Positions 16,253-51,700 of a DNA stretch of 64,000 nt are shown in pieces. The translations under genes and the position numbers were made by a program. Position 1 is the stretch's first letter, and each line of letters begins with the position of its first letter. The notes below the pieces were generated by a model. The model saw only the letters and a list, made by a program, of their open reading frames with translations. It did not search any database and was not told the DNA's origin. This DNA is from Bolinopsis microptera (taxonomy: Eukaryota > Ctenophora > Tentaculata > Lobata > Bolinopsidae), in assembly GCF_026151205.1 (NCBI RefSeq), contig NC_087072.1, positions 689,501-753,500 of the forward strand, read 5' to 3'.

Positions 16253-16817
16253 GTTGTCTCATAGAATCCAAAAAGGACAGGACATAGGCGGACATAGACG
16301 GACATGACACCCCCCCCTGTAAATGTTTGGAGAAGGAAAATGCCACCAGACCAATTATACTCTTTAAATTATACACCGGCAGATAATGTACCGTGTTAAT
16401 ATTACGATATTTGCGTTTATCTCCACTCATAAGGTACATATAAAACTTATCAGTAATTCTGCAGTGCGGGGAAGCAACCATTTGACCGGATTGTAGCATT
16501 CTGAGCTTCAGACGCTGTCACTAATTAGTGTCACTAATGGCACTGCTAAAAATAGATATAGTGACGTCAGCAGGTTGCCGCAGCATTAGATCACCTCTTG
16601 TTTGTGACTTGTACAGGAGGCAAGTACCTGTTCCTTACTGGCCGATTAGAGGAATGTCAGTATGTCACGTACAAATTGTGAATTTATTTAAGTTACCCCA
16701 GCCACCTAATACTCATAAAAAGGATAATGAATAATAATGGCAATGCTATTAACATTTTATCAATCATTATGTATATTCAGTATGTTAATACTAACTCTTG
16801 CAGCGGTAGGTGTCACA

Positions 16818-17753
16818 ATGTCACAGGACTTCTACTCCAGTGGTTACAATGTAGGAAGTGAGCAGGATCAGTGGGCCCAACAAGGCTGGACTCCGGACCA
16901 GGCCTACACAACCACACCGCAGCAGCAGTACCCAACCACTCCGCAGCAGCAGTACGCACAACCGCAACAACCGCAGCAACCGCAGCAGCAGTACGCACAA
17001 CCTCAGTACAACCAGAACAACACCTCTCAACCCCAGGACAACCAGCAGGGGTTCTACTCGCCTCCCCCCGCTCAGGACCCCTACAGTAACTATAACAACC
17101 CCGCCCCCACCCCACCTCAACAACAGTACACTGCTGGGGAGGGGGGCTTCTACAACAGCGGGGCTAGCTTCTACGATCCCAACACTAACATGGGGTCTAT
17201 GGGCGCTGTGCCAAGTCAGACCACTTCAGACACATTCGACGAGGAGCCCCCTCTTATGGAGGAACTGGGTATAGACCTGCAGCAGATCTACCAGACCACC
17301 ATGACCGTGTTGAACCCCAGCAAACCTGCTGCCACCACCCTCATGGACGACCCTGACCTCTCCGGGCCTGTTCTGTTCTGTTTAGGGTTCGGCAGTCTAC
17401 TTCTCCTCTCGGGGAAGATCCACTTCGGAGCTATATACGGAGTGGCACTGATAGGAGCTGCCTCAATGTACACTCTCCTTAACCTCATGAGTGTGAACGG
17501 AGTGTCAGCTAGCATCACTGTGTCAGTGCTGGGGTACTGCATGCTGCCGATGTGCGCACTTGCTGCTATCTCTGCACTCCTCAGTCTCAAGGGACTGTTC
17601 GGTGTTATACTCTCAATTCTTACCGTTTCCTGGGCCGCGTTTGCGTCTTCTAAGCTGTTTGTGTCCGTGCTGGCTATGTACGACCAGCAGCCTCTAGTGG
17701 CGTACCCGTGCGCCCTTATGTACGGGATCTTTGCTGTGTTGACTGTATTCTGA
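16818..17753 (+). CDS. YIPF5: YIPF5-type Yip1 domain Golgi membrane protein
   Basis: Intronless 311-codon frame. The N-terminal 130 residues are a hydrophilic Q/P/Y/T-rich stretch (repeats such as PQQQY and AQPQQPQQ). It is followed by the YIPF5/YIPF7 signature DEEPPLMEELGIDLQQIYQTT and a Yip1 domain with about five membrane segments, including DLSGPVLFCLGFGSLLLLSGK, the block with LLNLMSVNGVS, SVLGYCMLPM and a C-terminus LVAYPCALMYGIFAVLTVF that matches the family end. YIPF5 cycles between ER exit sites and cis-Golgi and acts in COPII-dependent traffic with Rab and YIF1 partners. The start at 16818 (MSQDFYSSGY) is preferred to an upstream in-frame ATG at 16737, because tactaactcttgcag ending at 16803 is a good 3' splice site, so the upstream codons are probably intron. 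MED12 begins 537 bp downstream on the same strand. Confidence 0.95.
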   Translation: MSQDFYSSGYNVGSEQDQWAQQGWTPDQAYTTTPQQQYPTTPQQQYAQPQQPQQPQQQYAQPQYNQNNTSQPQDNQQGFYSPPPAQDPYSNYNNPAPTPPQQQYTAGEGGFYNSGASFYDPNTNMGSMGAVPSQTTSDTFDEEPPLMEELGIDLQQIYQTTMTVLNPSKPAATTLMDDPDLSGPVLFCLGFGSLLLLSGKIHFGAIYGVALIGAASMYTLLNLMSVNGVSASITVSVLGYCMLPMCALAAISALLSLKGLFGVILSILTVSWAAFASSKLFVSVLAMYDQQPLVAYPCALMYGIFAVLTVF

Positions 17754-17983
17754 GTAACTGAGCATTTAAATAATGGGGTTCCTTTATGTATCTTAATTGT
17801 AATAGAATCTGACACTTTTAATTTGGGGTTCTGTGAAAATGTTGTAATTGACGACCTTTTTAATTACCCTGCTATTTTTGATAATTTTTGAATTTCAGCT
17901 AAAAAGAAACTGTCTTGATTGTCGATTAACAGTCAGTTGCTTTGTAAATAATTTGTCAGTCCAAGATATTATGAATGTAAATT

Positions 17984-17989
17984 ATTAAA
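17984..17989 (+). promoter_or_regulatory. Possible poly(A) signal ATTAAA for YIPF5
   Basis: ATTAAA lies 231 bp after the YIPF5 stop, with a GT-rich stretch (gttagcctttgttagtg) about 20 bp further on. The interval 17754-18290 contains nothing else recognisable apart from a duplicated 'gcgaaaatgacttgaaatgcc' style block near 18140-18170. Confidence 0.35.
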
Positions 17990-18290
17990 GACTTTCTATC
18001 GTACAAATTGTGTTAGCCTTTGTTAGTGCATCCGCCAGAAATTAAAGTATAAAATGTATTTCAGCTTAATTTTACTAACTACTGCTCAAATTAAGGTTTA
18101 GTATTACTGACTGACTGAAAAACAATTTGAAATGCCCATGTGCGAAAATGACTTGAAATGCCCAAGTGCGAAATCAAAGATTTAAAACACCACAATAAAA
18201 ATCGCTCAAATTGAAAATTTCTAAGTTGAATTACAAGTAATGGTTTTAGTAGCTATGATCGAGATGGTTTCAGGATTATGGTGAGGTGAA

Positions 18291-42688
<24,398 letters not shown>

Positions 42689-44194
42689 GTTAGAATTCAT
42701 TTTTAAGTATTTCTCATAGGATTACTTACGGCGGTAGTTTCGCTAAAGTAACTCTGCTTTTATCTCTCGATTAAAAGATGAGTAACGACCACATCATAAT
42801 ATGTCCCAGTGACCCCACCCTAATATGTCCCAGTGACCCCACCCTAATATGTCCCAGTGACCCCACCCTAATCTGTGCTATGCCAGTACCACGAAACAAT
42901 GTTTGGATCTTGAAAATGGGATAATACTGTCGAATTAAGAACAATGTTATGGTTCGTATATAGCTAGCTGACTGGTAGTTGGGTCCGAGTAGGTTTGGTT
43001 AATCTGCGGCCAAACTGGATACGAATTACATAATTACATAATTACATAATTCAAACGACAGATTGTTGTTTTCAAAGCTCTCTAATAACATGTGCTAAGC
43101 TTTGTTCAACAAGCGAGATAACAATCTGCAGTCTGAAGTTGTACGAAAATTTAAAATTATGAATATACCATAGTTTTTAGGTTACAGCGACAAGAATTGA
43201 GTAAAAACTTAATTCTAGAAATTAGCTCATATGAGAAGCAAATAATAGCTGAACTCCGAAAAGCCACTGATTTCGTGAATTCGACACCTTTCAGCAGCTT
43301 CAGTATTGCTTTCTTGCATTGTGGTTTGAACATTTTCAAATATTGGCATGACACTGAGCTGAGTCTAAAAACAACTTTGAGTGCTTGAAGAATATTAAAT
43401 TTCTATGTGTGGCAGTGTTGCAACCGTTAATTGGATGAGGGCTGCGACTCCTTCATAAAACCATTCATAGTGGAAAAGAATAATAAATTGGACAATATTA
43501 TGCCGTTTATAATTGTGGTTAAAATCGAATAAAATGTCTGTTAAACTTTACTGTTGAAGTTAAGAAAGATTTACTGCCAGCAGTAAGTTTTCCATCTTTT
43601 TGTTACCGGATACGATTATATTGGCATCATCTGCGTATAAAATAAACTTTGCCAGTGTGCTTATGCCAGGTAAGTCATTAATGTATAGGACAATGAGTAG
43701 AGGACCCAGGATGCTGCCTTGCGGTACTCCGTACTTCATATCTCTACACGAGGAATCAGCGCCATTATTTTACTGATATATTTGGCAATTTACCATATAT
43801 TTATATTGCAGATCTCCTGTTGCAATGCTGTATCTTGTACAATGAATAGTTCATTTTGAGGGGAATAAATAAATAAATAGCAACAACAATTACCCGCCAA
43901 TGAAAGTAAAAATTAATAAACATGAACACGTTAATGATAATCGCATCAGCCAAAGCGTTTAAACAAAAATCTAGTTAAAATAAATATTTAAATCTCATAA
44001 AACCCCCGAAAATGGATCTTTAAAAGTAGGTTTGAAACTGCGGTCCTTATTATTTAAATGCACAAATGCACTTTCTCTATTATAATGCCACACAGCCATA
44101 TCTTTCACTACCAATCAAAAACAACTAAAAATGAAATAGATCCGTTCCTTTGCTTTCGGTAACTTATTTAATCTTGTATTATGTATTATGTAAT
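42689..44194. other. Noncoding interval after MED12 exon 19
   Basis: Contains about three and a half copies of a 24-bp unit with ATGTCCCAGTGACCCCACCC (42800-42873) and an ATTACATA repeat (43022-43050). A minus-strand LINE fragment lies at 43560-43769. Probably intron of MED12 if that gene continues. Confidence 0.5.
43560..43769 (-). pseudogene. LINE reverse transcriptase fragment
   Basis: The reverse complement reads [20 protein letters not shown], then [20 protein letters not shown] and [18 protein letters not shown] before a TAA. VPQGS and YADD are the RT palm motifs. No flanking RT sequence is recognisable, so this is a relic of a jockey/CR1-type LINE. Confidence 0.85.
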
Positions 44195-45346
44195 CTATAA
44201 AGATTGAATTGACCCATTATAATTTACCGATACGGATAAGTTTTGCTGCGAACATTTGTCAATGGATAGTCTCTGATTGATTCGACTCATAGCAAAGAAC
44301 TCGGTAACAGTAGAATCCCTCTTGCTACATGATTTTCTGGGAGTTGCAATCTGCATGCTCTTCCTATGTATAAATGTTTTGCAGCCAGGCATTCTCCAGA
44401 GGTAGAGGAGAGGGTTTATAGCCGCGTTCAGGGAGACGCTCATCAGGGACACAAAGTTGTCATAGTACAACATGTACTGACCGTTGTAGTCGAAGGAGTG
44501 GAAGTCAAACCTGTAGTCACAGTGATAGTCTATAGTCTGCAGGATCTCACTGACCACTAGGGGGACGTTGAGGAAGGTGTAGACCCCCGTGAAGAGGAGG
44601 ATGGTCATGGTGGCTCTGTTGCGGGACTTCTGGAGCTCCTTCCTTCCTGAACCCTCTCGGACACACCCACTGTCCACTTTCTTTAATGTGATTCTGATGG
44701 AGAGGAGGACGCTGAAGAAGACAAAGAACATGGGCAGGACGAAGGTGAAGATGCGCACCACGTCACTCAGCAGCATGATGTTCTTGTCAGTTATACTGGG
44801 GAAGAGTAAGACACATCTTGCCATGGGTCTCACAAAGTTCACATCTGCCCTCTGTTGGAATTGGAAGGCCACTGTTTGTCCTATCTGTAGGAGACAGTAG
44901 CCCAGGATAACGAGGAGTGAGGGGGCGACCCGCTGCTTGTTGAAGGGCTGCATGAGGTAGTAGGTCCGGGACCCGCAGAGCACCACCACTAGGAAGATGC
45001 TGAGGCGGGAGGTGAGGTGCCAAACATAGGTCCACACGTTACACATCACCTCGTTACCAAATATCAGACCAGGCTCGCGGGCGGACAGGAAGGAGACTCC
45101 TACTGCTAGAGACGCGATACTAGTCGCCATGTCCGTCAGAGATATTATCTTGTAGAGTGTGTTTGGGAGATCTTTATTCCGTGCCATGAAGTAACAGAGA
45201 CTGAGGATGTTGCCGATAAGCCCGAAGAAGAAACAGAGACAGTAGACAACTCCGTAACCCATATCCAGAACGTTGGAATACTCGATCTCCTCCGTAGTGT
45301 AGAGTCCTGTCGGTGTCGGGCTGGTTGTCTGGTTCATAACTAACAA
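44195..45346 (-). CDS. Rhodopsin-class (class A) G protein-coupled receptor, orphan
   Basis: Intronless 383-codon frame from ATG at 45346. The short N-terminus has a glycosylation site (NQT, residues 5-7). Seven hydrophobic segments lie at about 33-55, 64-86, 103-125, 145-165, 196-218, 246-268 and 292-316. Class A marks are GN in TM1 (45-46), the cysteine pair C102 and C178 for the TM3-loop disulfide, and NPLLY (311-315) in TM7. TM2 has TD at 71-72. The DRY position reads GSRTYY, keeping the arginine but not the acid, and TM6 lacks CWxP (FTGVYTFLNVP). The C-terminal tail is rich in S/T. Loop 3 is basic. The ligand is unknown; a peptide-type receptor is a guess. It lies antisense to MED12. Confidence 0.9.
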   Translation of the reverse strand: MLVMNQTTSPTPTGLYTTEEIEYSNVLDMGYGVVYCLCFFFGLIGNILSLCYFMARNKDLPNTLYKIISLTDMATSIASLAVGVSFLSAREPGLIFGNEVMCNVWTYVWHLTSRLSIFLVVVLCGSRTYYLMQPFNKQRVAPSLLVILGYCLLQIGQTVAFQFQQRADVNFVRPMARCVLLFPSITDKNIMLLSDVVRIFTFVLPMFFVFFSVLLSIRITLKKVDSGCVREGSGRKELQKSRNRATMTILLFTGVYTFLNVPLVVSEILQTIDYHCDYRFDFHSFDYNGQYMLYYDNFVSLMSVSLNAAINPLLYLWRMPGCKTFIHRKSMQIATPRKSCSKRDSTVTEFFAMSRINQRLSIDKCSQQNLSVSVNYNGSIQSL

Positions 45347-46176
45347 ATATGTGGAAGTTAGTTACTAGTTCTGCTAGTTTAATTTACAGCAAAGGTGATC
45401 TAATTAATAGGCTATTGTATGTTGAATACTGAATAGGGCAAAACGCTGGAGTTTGACCATTCCGGCAATGAATTGATCCAGGATAAACTGAACAAATTAA
45501 ATCTCTGAAAATATTTGAACAGAATCGTAAGGTTGAAGAAGTTAAGATAGCCTTCGATTTACACAAGTTGATAGCAACATATTTACAACCCATGTTTAGA
45601 TTAAAATAGAACTGTAAGGTTGAAGAAGTTAAGATAGCCTTCGATTTACACAAGTTGATAGCGACATATTTACGACCCATATTTAAACAGAACCGATTTA
45701 CACAAGTTGACAGTAAGACTCGCGAGAGGGCAGTAAACGCTTGCAGAGTAGAGCGCTTTATAGCTCTCTCCCTCTCTCTCTCTCTCTCTGGTTACAGCGC
45801 TGCAACCACGACCACCTGACTCACTGGTTAATTCTGGACCACCCGCCACTTCACCACCCGTCAAATTGCAAAACGCAAAGTTTTATGATCAAAGTAAATT
45901 CTTGCTGCTTCTACTGCCACCTTGAGGGTTATCTCATAACTCCGCAAGCGTTCTACTGCCACATTAAGTGGCAATCCGGTTAGTAACCTCCGCTTCAGAA
46001 ACACTTTGGCTGGATAATATGTGCAACTACAAAAACTATTTCTGTTTTATGGCTTAGCCATCCAATCAAATGGGGAGAAACCAGCGATGTGAATTCTAAA
46101 CATAGACTGGCAAAAGTGAATAGTCATCAGACTTCTATCTTATTGAAAAGCGTTGTGATCGTTAGCCACATCTTGA

Positions 46177-46272
46177 GGTGAGGGGGGGGGGCCGGGGGTA
46201 GGGGGTAGGGGGGAGGGGGGTAGATGGGGTAGGGGGGAGGGGGCCGTGGGTATGGAGAGGGGGTAAGGGGGT
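46177..46272 (+). repeat. G-tract cluster with G-quadruplex potential
   Basis: About 95 bp of runs such as GGGGGGGG, CCGGGGGTAGGGGG and GGGGAGGGG with loops of one to four bases; more than ten runs of at least three G. Confidence 0.85.
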
Positions 46273-46767
46273 TACAGTAACATCTGGTTACAGCATTCCT
46301 CCGCTTCTGTGATCATTTAATAAAAGTGGAGATTGACAGGAAAATTTACTGTGTTGAATGTGTAAAGAGCTTTAATTTTACCAGAGTTTTCTCTATTTAA
46401 AAAAGTTAAAGCGATCATATTGACCTGCCTAAAAATCATTTTGTTTTCAAAGAAAATACCGATAACATTTAATTAAAGTTAAAAACATTCATCTGTGATA
46501 TGACTCAAGGACTGGCGTGAAATGAATATATTATGCTCACAGATGGTAGATTAATTAGATATCGCGAAAACGTTAAAGTCACAGGTCACTTAACTACCGT
46601 TAAAAGCATGGGAAATACCGAACAATTTCACCGAGCGTGTCGATAACAACAAGAAATACAGATCTTAGCAGCTTAGTTACCACGGTAACTACTACTGTTG
46701 CCAAGGTAACAACTACTTTGTAATCTTAGCAGCTTACTATGTTAAACTTTTCTAAGTAGCTTTCCTA

Positions 46768-46862
46768 GTCGTCTAGTCTAGGGAGTAGCTAAGGATCCAT
46801 TGGATCTATGCGATCTCCTCGGTCGACTCAGCCGAATGAAAGAAAACTTGATTGAGGGTTAA
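46768..46862 (+). mobile_element. SINE body fragment
   Basis: CTAAGGATCCATTGGATCTA, GATCTCCTCGGTCGACTCAG, CCGAATGA and TTGATTGAG match the body of the SINE-like element at 2272-2490; the tRNA-like head is absent. Confidence 0.4.
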
Positions 46863-48711
46863 ATGAGGAGGGGTACCTGTTAAGAGTTCAAGAAACTTCC
46901 TAGGACACCCCTTCAGTACATACTGTAAACATAGTAATATTACTATATTACTATTCCCGCTGGAGCTACTCAGCTTTTTTAGTTAACAAGTCAAAAACTA
47001 GAATGTTTGGCTATTGAGAACCCTCAACACGCCTTTTTAACAAATAATCTGACATTTGAGGTAACACCCAAGTCGATGGCTTCTCTCGAGAACTAAATAA
47101 TGGAGAATAAAATAAATAAAAGGTCGACACTGTTTTTCGTGCATTAAAGTTTATTAAAGTTATACATTGCTTACTGAATACCTGGAGACATGGGCGTGAA
47201 ATATAACACAACTGTTGCAAGATACAGTGACTAGTGAAAAGTGAACTCAGGTGTCATAAGTGACTCTAAACCTGCACATTAAACACTGTTTCGAATTTGT
47301 CATGCTATATATCAAACTAGGGGTTTTAGGACTCGAGAAACACGTTGCAACTATCTGTTTTAGGCCAATGTGCTCAGAAAATGAGTTCCCCGATAATATC
47401 TAGATTAGAATGATACAAATGTCCTAGACGAAAGGGAAATTCGTTAACTTTTCGTGTTAAAAGCGATTTCTCGACGGTTATCACTTCTCTAGATGATGCT
47501 TAAAACATTTGAACTTCATGGCGTTTTTGGCCACACCCTTTTCTAGGATTTCGCGGTCACTCGAATTTTTGTATTTTGGCCCATGAAGGTCGTAGAGACT
47601 ATTACCAATTACCATACACCAAAATGTGCCTAATACCTATATTTATCTACAACTTATGAAGCAACACATACATTAAAATACTTCTATTCGGAAATATGGC
47701 CGAAAAACGGTTTTTGGCTTGACGCAGTTCATAATTTCCGTTATTTTTGGAATTTCCGGCGTAGGAAGGTCGTAGAAACTATTTTGATACACCAAAATAT
47801 ACCTAATGGCCACATTTATCCAATGCTGTTGAATACATAGCGTGTAAAGTTCCCAATCTCCAGAGACTGCCCAAACGCTGGTAGTGTCATCATTGAAACT
47901 TAGTTGATCAAACCTTGACGATGGGCCAAGTATGGTAACGGCCTTTCCTTAGAGTGGTCGTAGAGGATTAGCTTTGGCGTTGCAGCAAAATCTCCTACTG
48001 CGAAGAGAGCAAGTAAAGTTGTGGCAGTCGTTACAAACATGTCTAAAGGGTTTGACTGTGAATGTCCAGATTACCAGTTAAACTCACCTCTTGGAAATGA
48101 GGGAGTTAAAATTGATCTTGAAAGTTGTATTGTACTTCATCTAATGCGGTGTAGGTCTAAAATATACCGTACTCTGTAATCCAAATCTATAAACTGCAGC
48201 ACTCAGCAATGCTGTTAAATACGTAGCGTTTCAAGCAAACGTATGCATACGCAAACGTATTTGTCGCCGAAAATTCGCGTATTTCGATTTCCACTGTGGA
48301 GTAAGAACGATTTTAACGCTCAGAAAATTCAACGAATTCAAAAAGCGCGGCGTTAATTTGATCTGCGCGCGTATTTCGGACAAATTTTAGACAGATTCCG
48401 GACTAAATTTAACAGGGTCTAAATTTAATTTTTCGGGCTTATTGATTGGAAACTTCACTTATTCTTACGTATTTCTGTCGAACATTGAACACGCCGTATT
48501 TTGAGCCGATTTTTTGACGTATTTAACAACGATGACTTAAAGTTATTGAAAAAGTCTTTTCTGCAAGACAAAGGGCATTCGCGCTGCAGATAGCCAATAT
48601 CACCGCTAAAGATATTACAAATACTTGAACATATATAATATTATATTATAGCACCCTCCGCTCAAAGGGAATTTTGCAACTAACTCGGAGCACTTGTAAT
48701 AACTAGCTTTA

Positions 48712-51700
48712 TATAGCTAAATACCGAACTCTAGTAGCAGGGAGGGGTTTACCGAACTCTACTAGCAGGGAGGAGTTTACCGAACTCTAGTAGCAGGGAG
48801 GGGTTTACCGAACTCTAGTAGCAGGGAGGGGTTTACCGAACTCTAGTAGCAGGGAGGGGTTTACCGAACTCTACTAGCAGGGAGGGGTTTACCGAACTCT
48901 ACTAGCAGGGAGGGGTTTACCGAACTCTAGTAGCAGGGAGGGGTTTACCGAACTCTAGTAGCAGGGAGGGGTTTACCGAACTCTAGTAGCAGGGAGGGGT
49001 TTATATAGCTAAATACCGAACTCTAGTAGCAGGGAGGGGTTTACCTAACTCTACTAGCAGTGAGGGGTTTACCGAACTCTAGTAGCAGGGAGGGGTTTAC
49101 CGAACTCTAGTAGCAGGGAGGGGTTTACCGAACTCTACTAGCAGGGAGGGGTTTACCGAACTCTACTAGCAGTGAGGGGTTTACCGAACTTGATAGCAGG
49201 GAGGGGTTCACCGAACTCTACTAGCAGGGAGGCCGAGGGGTTTACCGAACTCTAGTAGCAGGGAGGGGTTTACCGAACTCTAGTAGCAGGGAGGAGTTTA
49301 CCGAACTCTACTAGCAGGGAGGGGTTTACCGAACTCTACTAGCAGGGAGGAGTTTACCGAACTCTACTAGCAGTGAGGGGTTTACCGAACTTGATAGCAG
49401 GGAGGGGTTTACCGAACTCTAGTAGCAGGGAGGGGTTTACCGAACTCTACTAGCAGGGAGGAGTTTACCGAACTCTAGTAGCAGGGAGGGGTTTTACCGA
49501 ACTCTAGAGTCTAGTAGCAGGGAGGGGTTTACCGAACTCTACTAGCAGGGAGGAGTTTACCGAACTCTACTAGCAGGGAGGAGTTTACCGAACTCTAGTA
49601 GCGGGGAGGGGTTTACCGAACTCTACTAGCAGTGAGGGGTTTACCGAACTCTACTAGCAGGGAGGAGTTTACCGAACTCTAGTAGCAGGGAGGGGTTTAC
49701 CGAACTCTCCTAGCAGTGAGGGGTTTACCGAACTTGAAAGCAGGGAGGGGTTTACCGAACTCTACTAGCAGGGAGGATTTTACCGAACTCTACTAGCAGG
49801 GAGGGGTTTACCGAACTCTACTAGCAGGGAGGAGTTTACCGAACTCTAGTAGCAGGGAGGGGTTTACCGAACTCTACTAGCAGTGAGGGGTTTACCGAAC
49901 TCTACTAGCAGGGAGGAGTTTACCGAACTCTAGTAGCAGGGAGGGGTTTACCGAACTCTACTAGCAGGGAGGGGTTTACCGAACTCTGACTAGCAGGGAG
50001 GGGTTTACCGAACTCTACTAGCAGGGAGGGGTTTACCGAACTATACTAGCAGGGAGGGGTTTACCGAACTCTAGTAGCAGGGAGGGGTTTACCGAACTCT
50101 ACTAGCAGGGAGGGGTTTACCGAACTCTAGTAGCAGGGAGGGGTTTACCGAACTCTAGTAGCAGGGAGGGGTTTACCGAACTCTAGTAGCAGGGAGGGGT
50201 TTACCGAACTCTAGTAGCAGGGAGGGGTTTAGCGAACTCTAGTAGCAGGGAGGGGTTTATATAGCTAAATACCGAACTCTACGTAGCAGGGAGGGGTTAT
50301 ATAGCTAAATACCGAACTCTACTAGCAGGGAGGGGTTTACCGAACTCTAGTAGCAGGGAGGGGTTTACCGAACTCTACTAGCAGGGAGGGGGTTACCGAA
50401 CTCTACTAGCAGTGAGGGGTTTACCGAACTCTACTAGCAGTGAGGGGTTTACCGAACTTGATAGCAGGAGGGGTTCACCGAACTCTACTAGCAGGGAGGC
50501 CGAGGGGTTTACCGAACTCTAGTAGCAGGGAGGGGTTTACCGAACTCTAGTAGCAGGGAGGAGTTTACCGAACTCTACTAGCAGGGAGGGGTTTACCGAA
50601 CTCTACTAGCAGGGAGGGGTTTACCGAACTCTACTAGCAGTGAGGGGTTTACCGAACTTGATAGCAGGGAGGGGTTTACCGAACTCTAGTAGCAGGGAGG
50701 GGTTTACCGAACTCTACTAGCAGGGAGGAGTTTACCGAACTCTAGTAGCAGGGAGGGGTTTACCGAACTCTAGAGTCTAGTAGCAGGGAGGGGTTTACCG
50801 AACTCTACTAGCAGGGAGGAGTTTACCGAACTCTACTAGCAGGGAGGGGTTTACCGAACTCTAGTAGCAGGGAGGAGTTTACCGAACTCTAGTAGCAGGG
50901 AGGGGTTTACCGAACTCTAGTAGCAGGGAGGGGTTTACCGAACTTGATAGCAGGGAGGGGTTTACCGAACTCTAGTAGCAGGGAGGGGTTTACCGAACTC
51001 TAGTAGCAGGGAGGGGTTTACCGAACTCTAGTAGCAGGGAGGGGTTTACCGAACTCTTGTAGCAGGGAGGGGTTTACCGAACTCTACTAGCAGGGAGGGG
51101 TTTACCGAACTCTACTAGCAGTGAGGGGTTTACCGAACTTGATAGCAGGGAGGGGTTTACCGAACTTGATAGCAGGGAGGGGTTTACCGAACTCTAGTAG
51201 CAGGGAGGGGTTTACCGAACTCTACTAGCAGGGAGGAGTTTACCGAACTCTAGTAGCAGGGAGGAGTTTACCGAACTCTAGTAGCAGGGAGGGGTTTACC
51301 GAACTCTAGTAGCAGGGAGGGGTTTATATAGCTAAATATTGAACTCTAGTAGCAGGGAGGGGTTTACCGAACTCTACTAGCAGTGAGGGGTTTACCGAAC
51401 TCTAGTAGCAGGGAGGGGTTTACCGAACTCTAGTAGCAGGGAGGGGTTTACCGAACTCTACTAGCAGGGAGGGGTTTACCGAACTCTACTAGCAGTGAGG
51501 GGTTTACCGAACTTGATAGCAGGGAGGGGTTTACCGAACTCTAGTAGCAGGGAGGGGTTTACCGAACTCTACTAGCAGGGAGGCCGAGGGGTTTACCGAA
51601 CTCTAGTAGCAGGGAGGGGTTTACCGAACTCTAGTAGCAGGGAGGAGTTTACCGAACTCTACTAGCAGGGAGGGGTTTACCGAACTCTACTAGCAGGGAG

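Larger units (their letters stand above)
13679..16317. mobile_element. Inverted-terminal-repeat element with tandem-repeat interior
   Basis: The left end is a G run followed by TGTCACGTCCGTCTATGTCC. The reverse complement of the right end is a G run followed by TGTCATGTCCGTCTATGTCC, so the termini match for about 30 bp with one mismatch. The 6-bp direct repeat tgtaaa flanks both sides (13673-13678 and 16318-16323), as expected for a target duplication. A core starting TTGTCTCATAGAATCC occurs next to both ends in the same orientation. The interior consists of a GGACATAGGC array, a CTCCT/CAGTCC array and an AATGTCCGTC array; there is no transposase. A non-autonomous DNA transposon is the best reading; the superfamily is not known. 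Confidence 0.65.
45347..48711. other. Noncoding interval between receptor and satellite
   Basis: Presumed receptor promoter, then a direct duplication (units with TAAGGTTGAAGAAGTTAAGA at about 45537 and 45615, period about 78 bp), a (CT)n run near 45772, a G-rich tract (46177-46272) and a SINE body (46768-46862). The segment 47400-48560 has two versions of 'gaaggtcgtagaaactatt' near 47585 and 47765, suggesting an old repeat. No gene recognised. Confidence 0.5.

Noticed and set aside
16737-16817. In-frame N-terminal extension of YIPF5 with a hydrophobic signal-like stretch
   Set aside because: A strong splice acceptor (ctcttgcag ending 16803) lies inside it, and YIPF5 proteins have no signal peptide.
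16813-17274. Long alternative frames opposite or within YIPF5 (72-138 codons)
   Set aside because: Shadows of the GC- and repeat-rich N-terminal coding region; no family resemblance.
17288-17815. 175-codon minus-strand frame antisense to YIPF5
   Set aside because: Antisense shadow of the conserved Yip1 domain.
42689-48711. Further MED12 exons before the satellite
   Set aside because: Acceptor-like sites such as ctggttacag near 45796 are followed by no sequence resembling the next MED12 segment.
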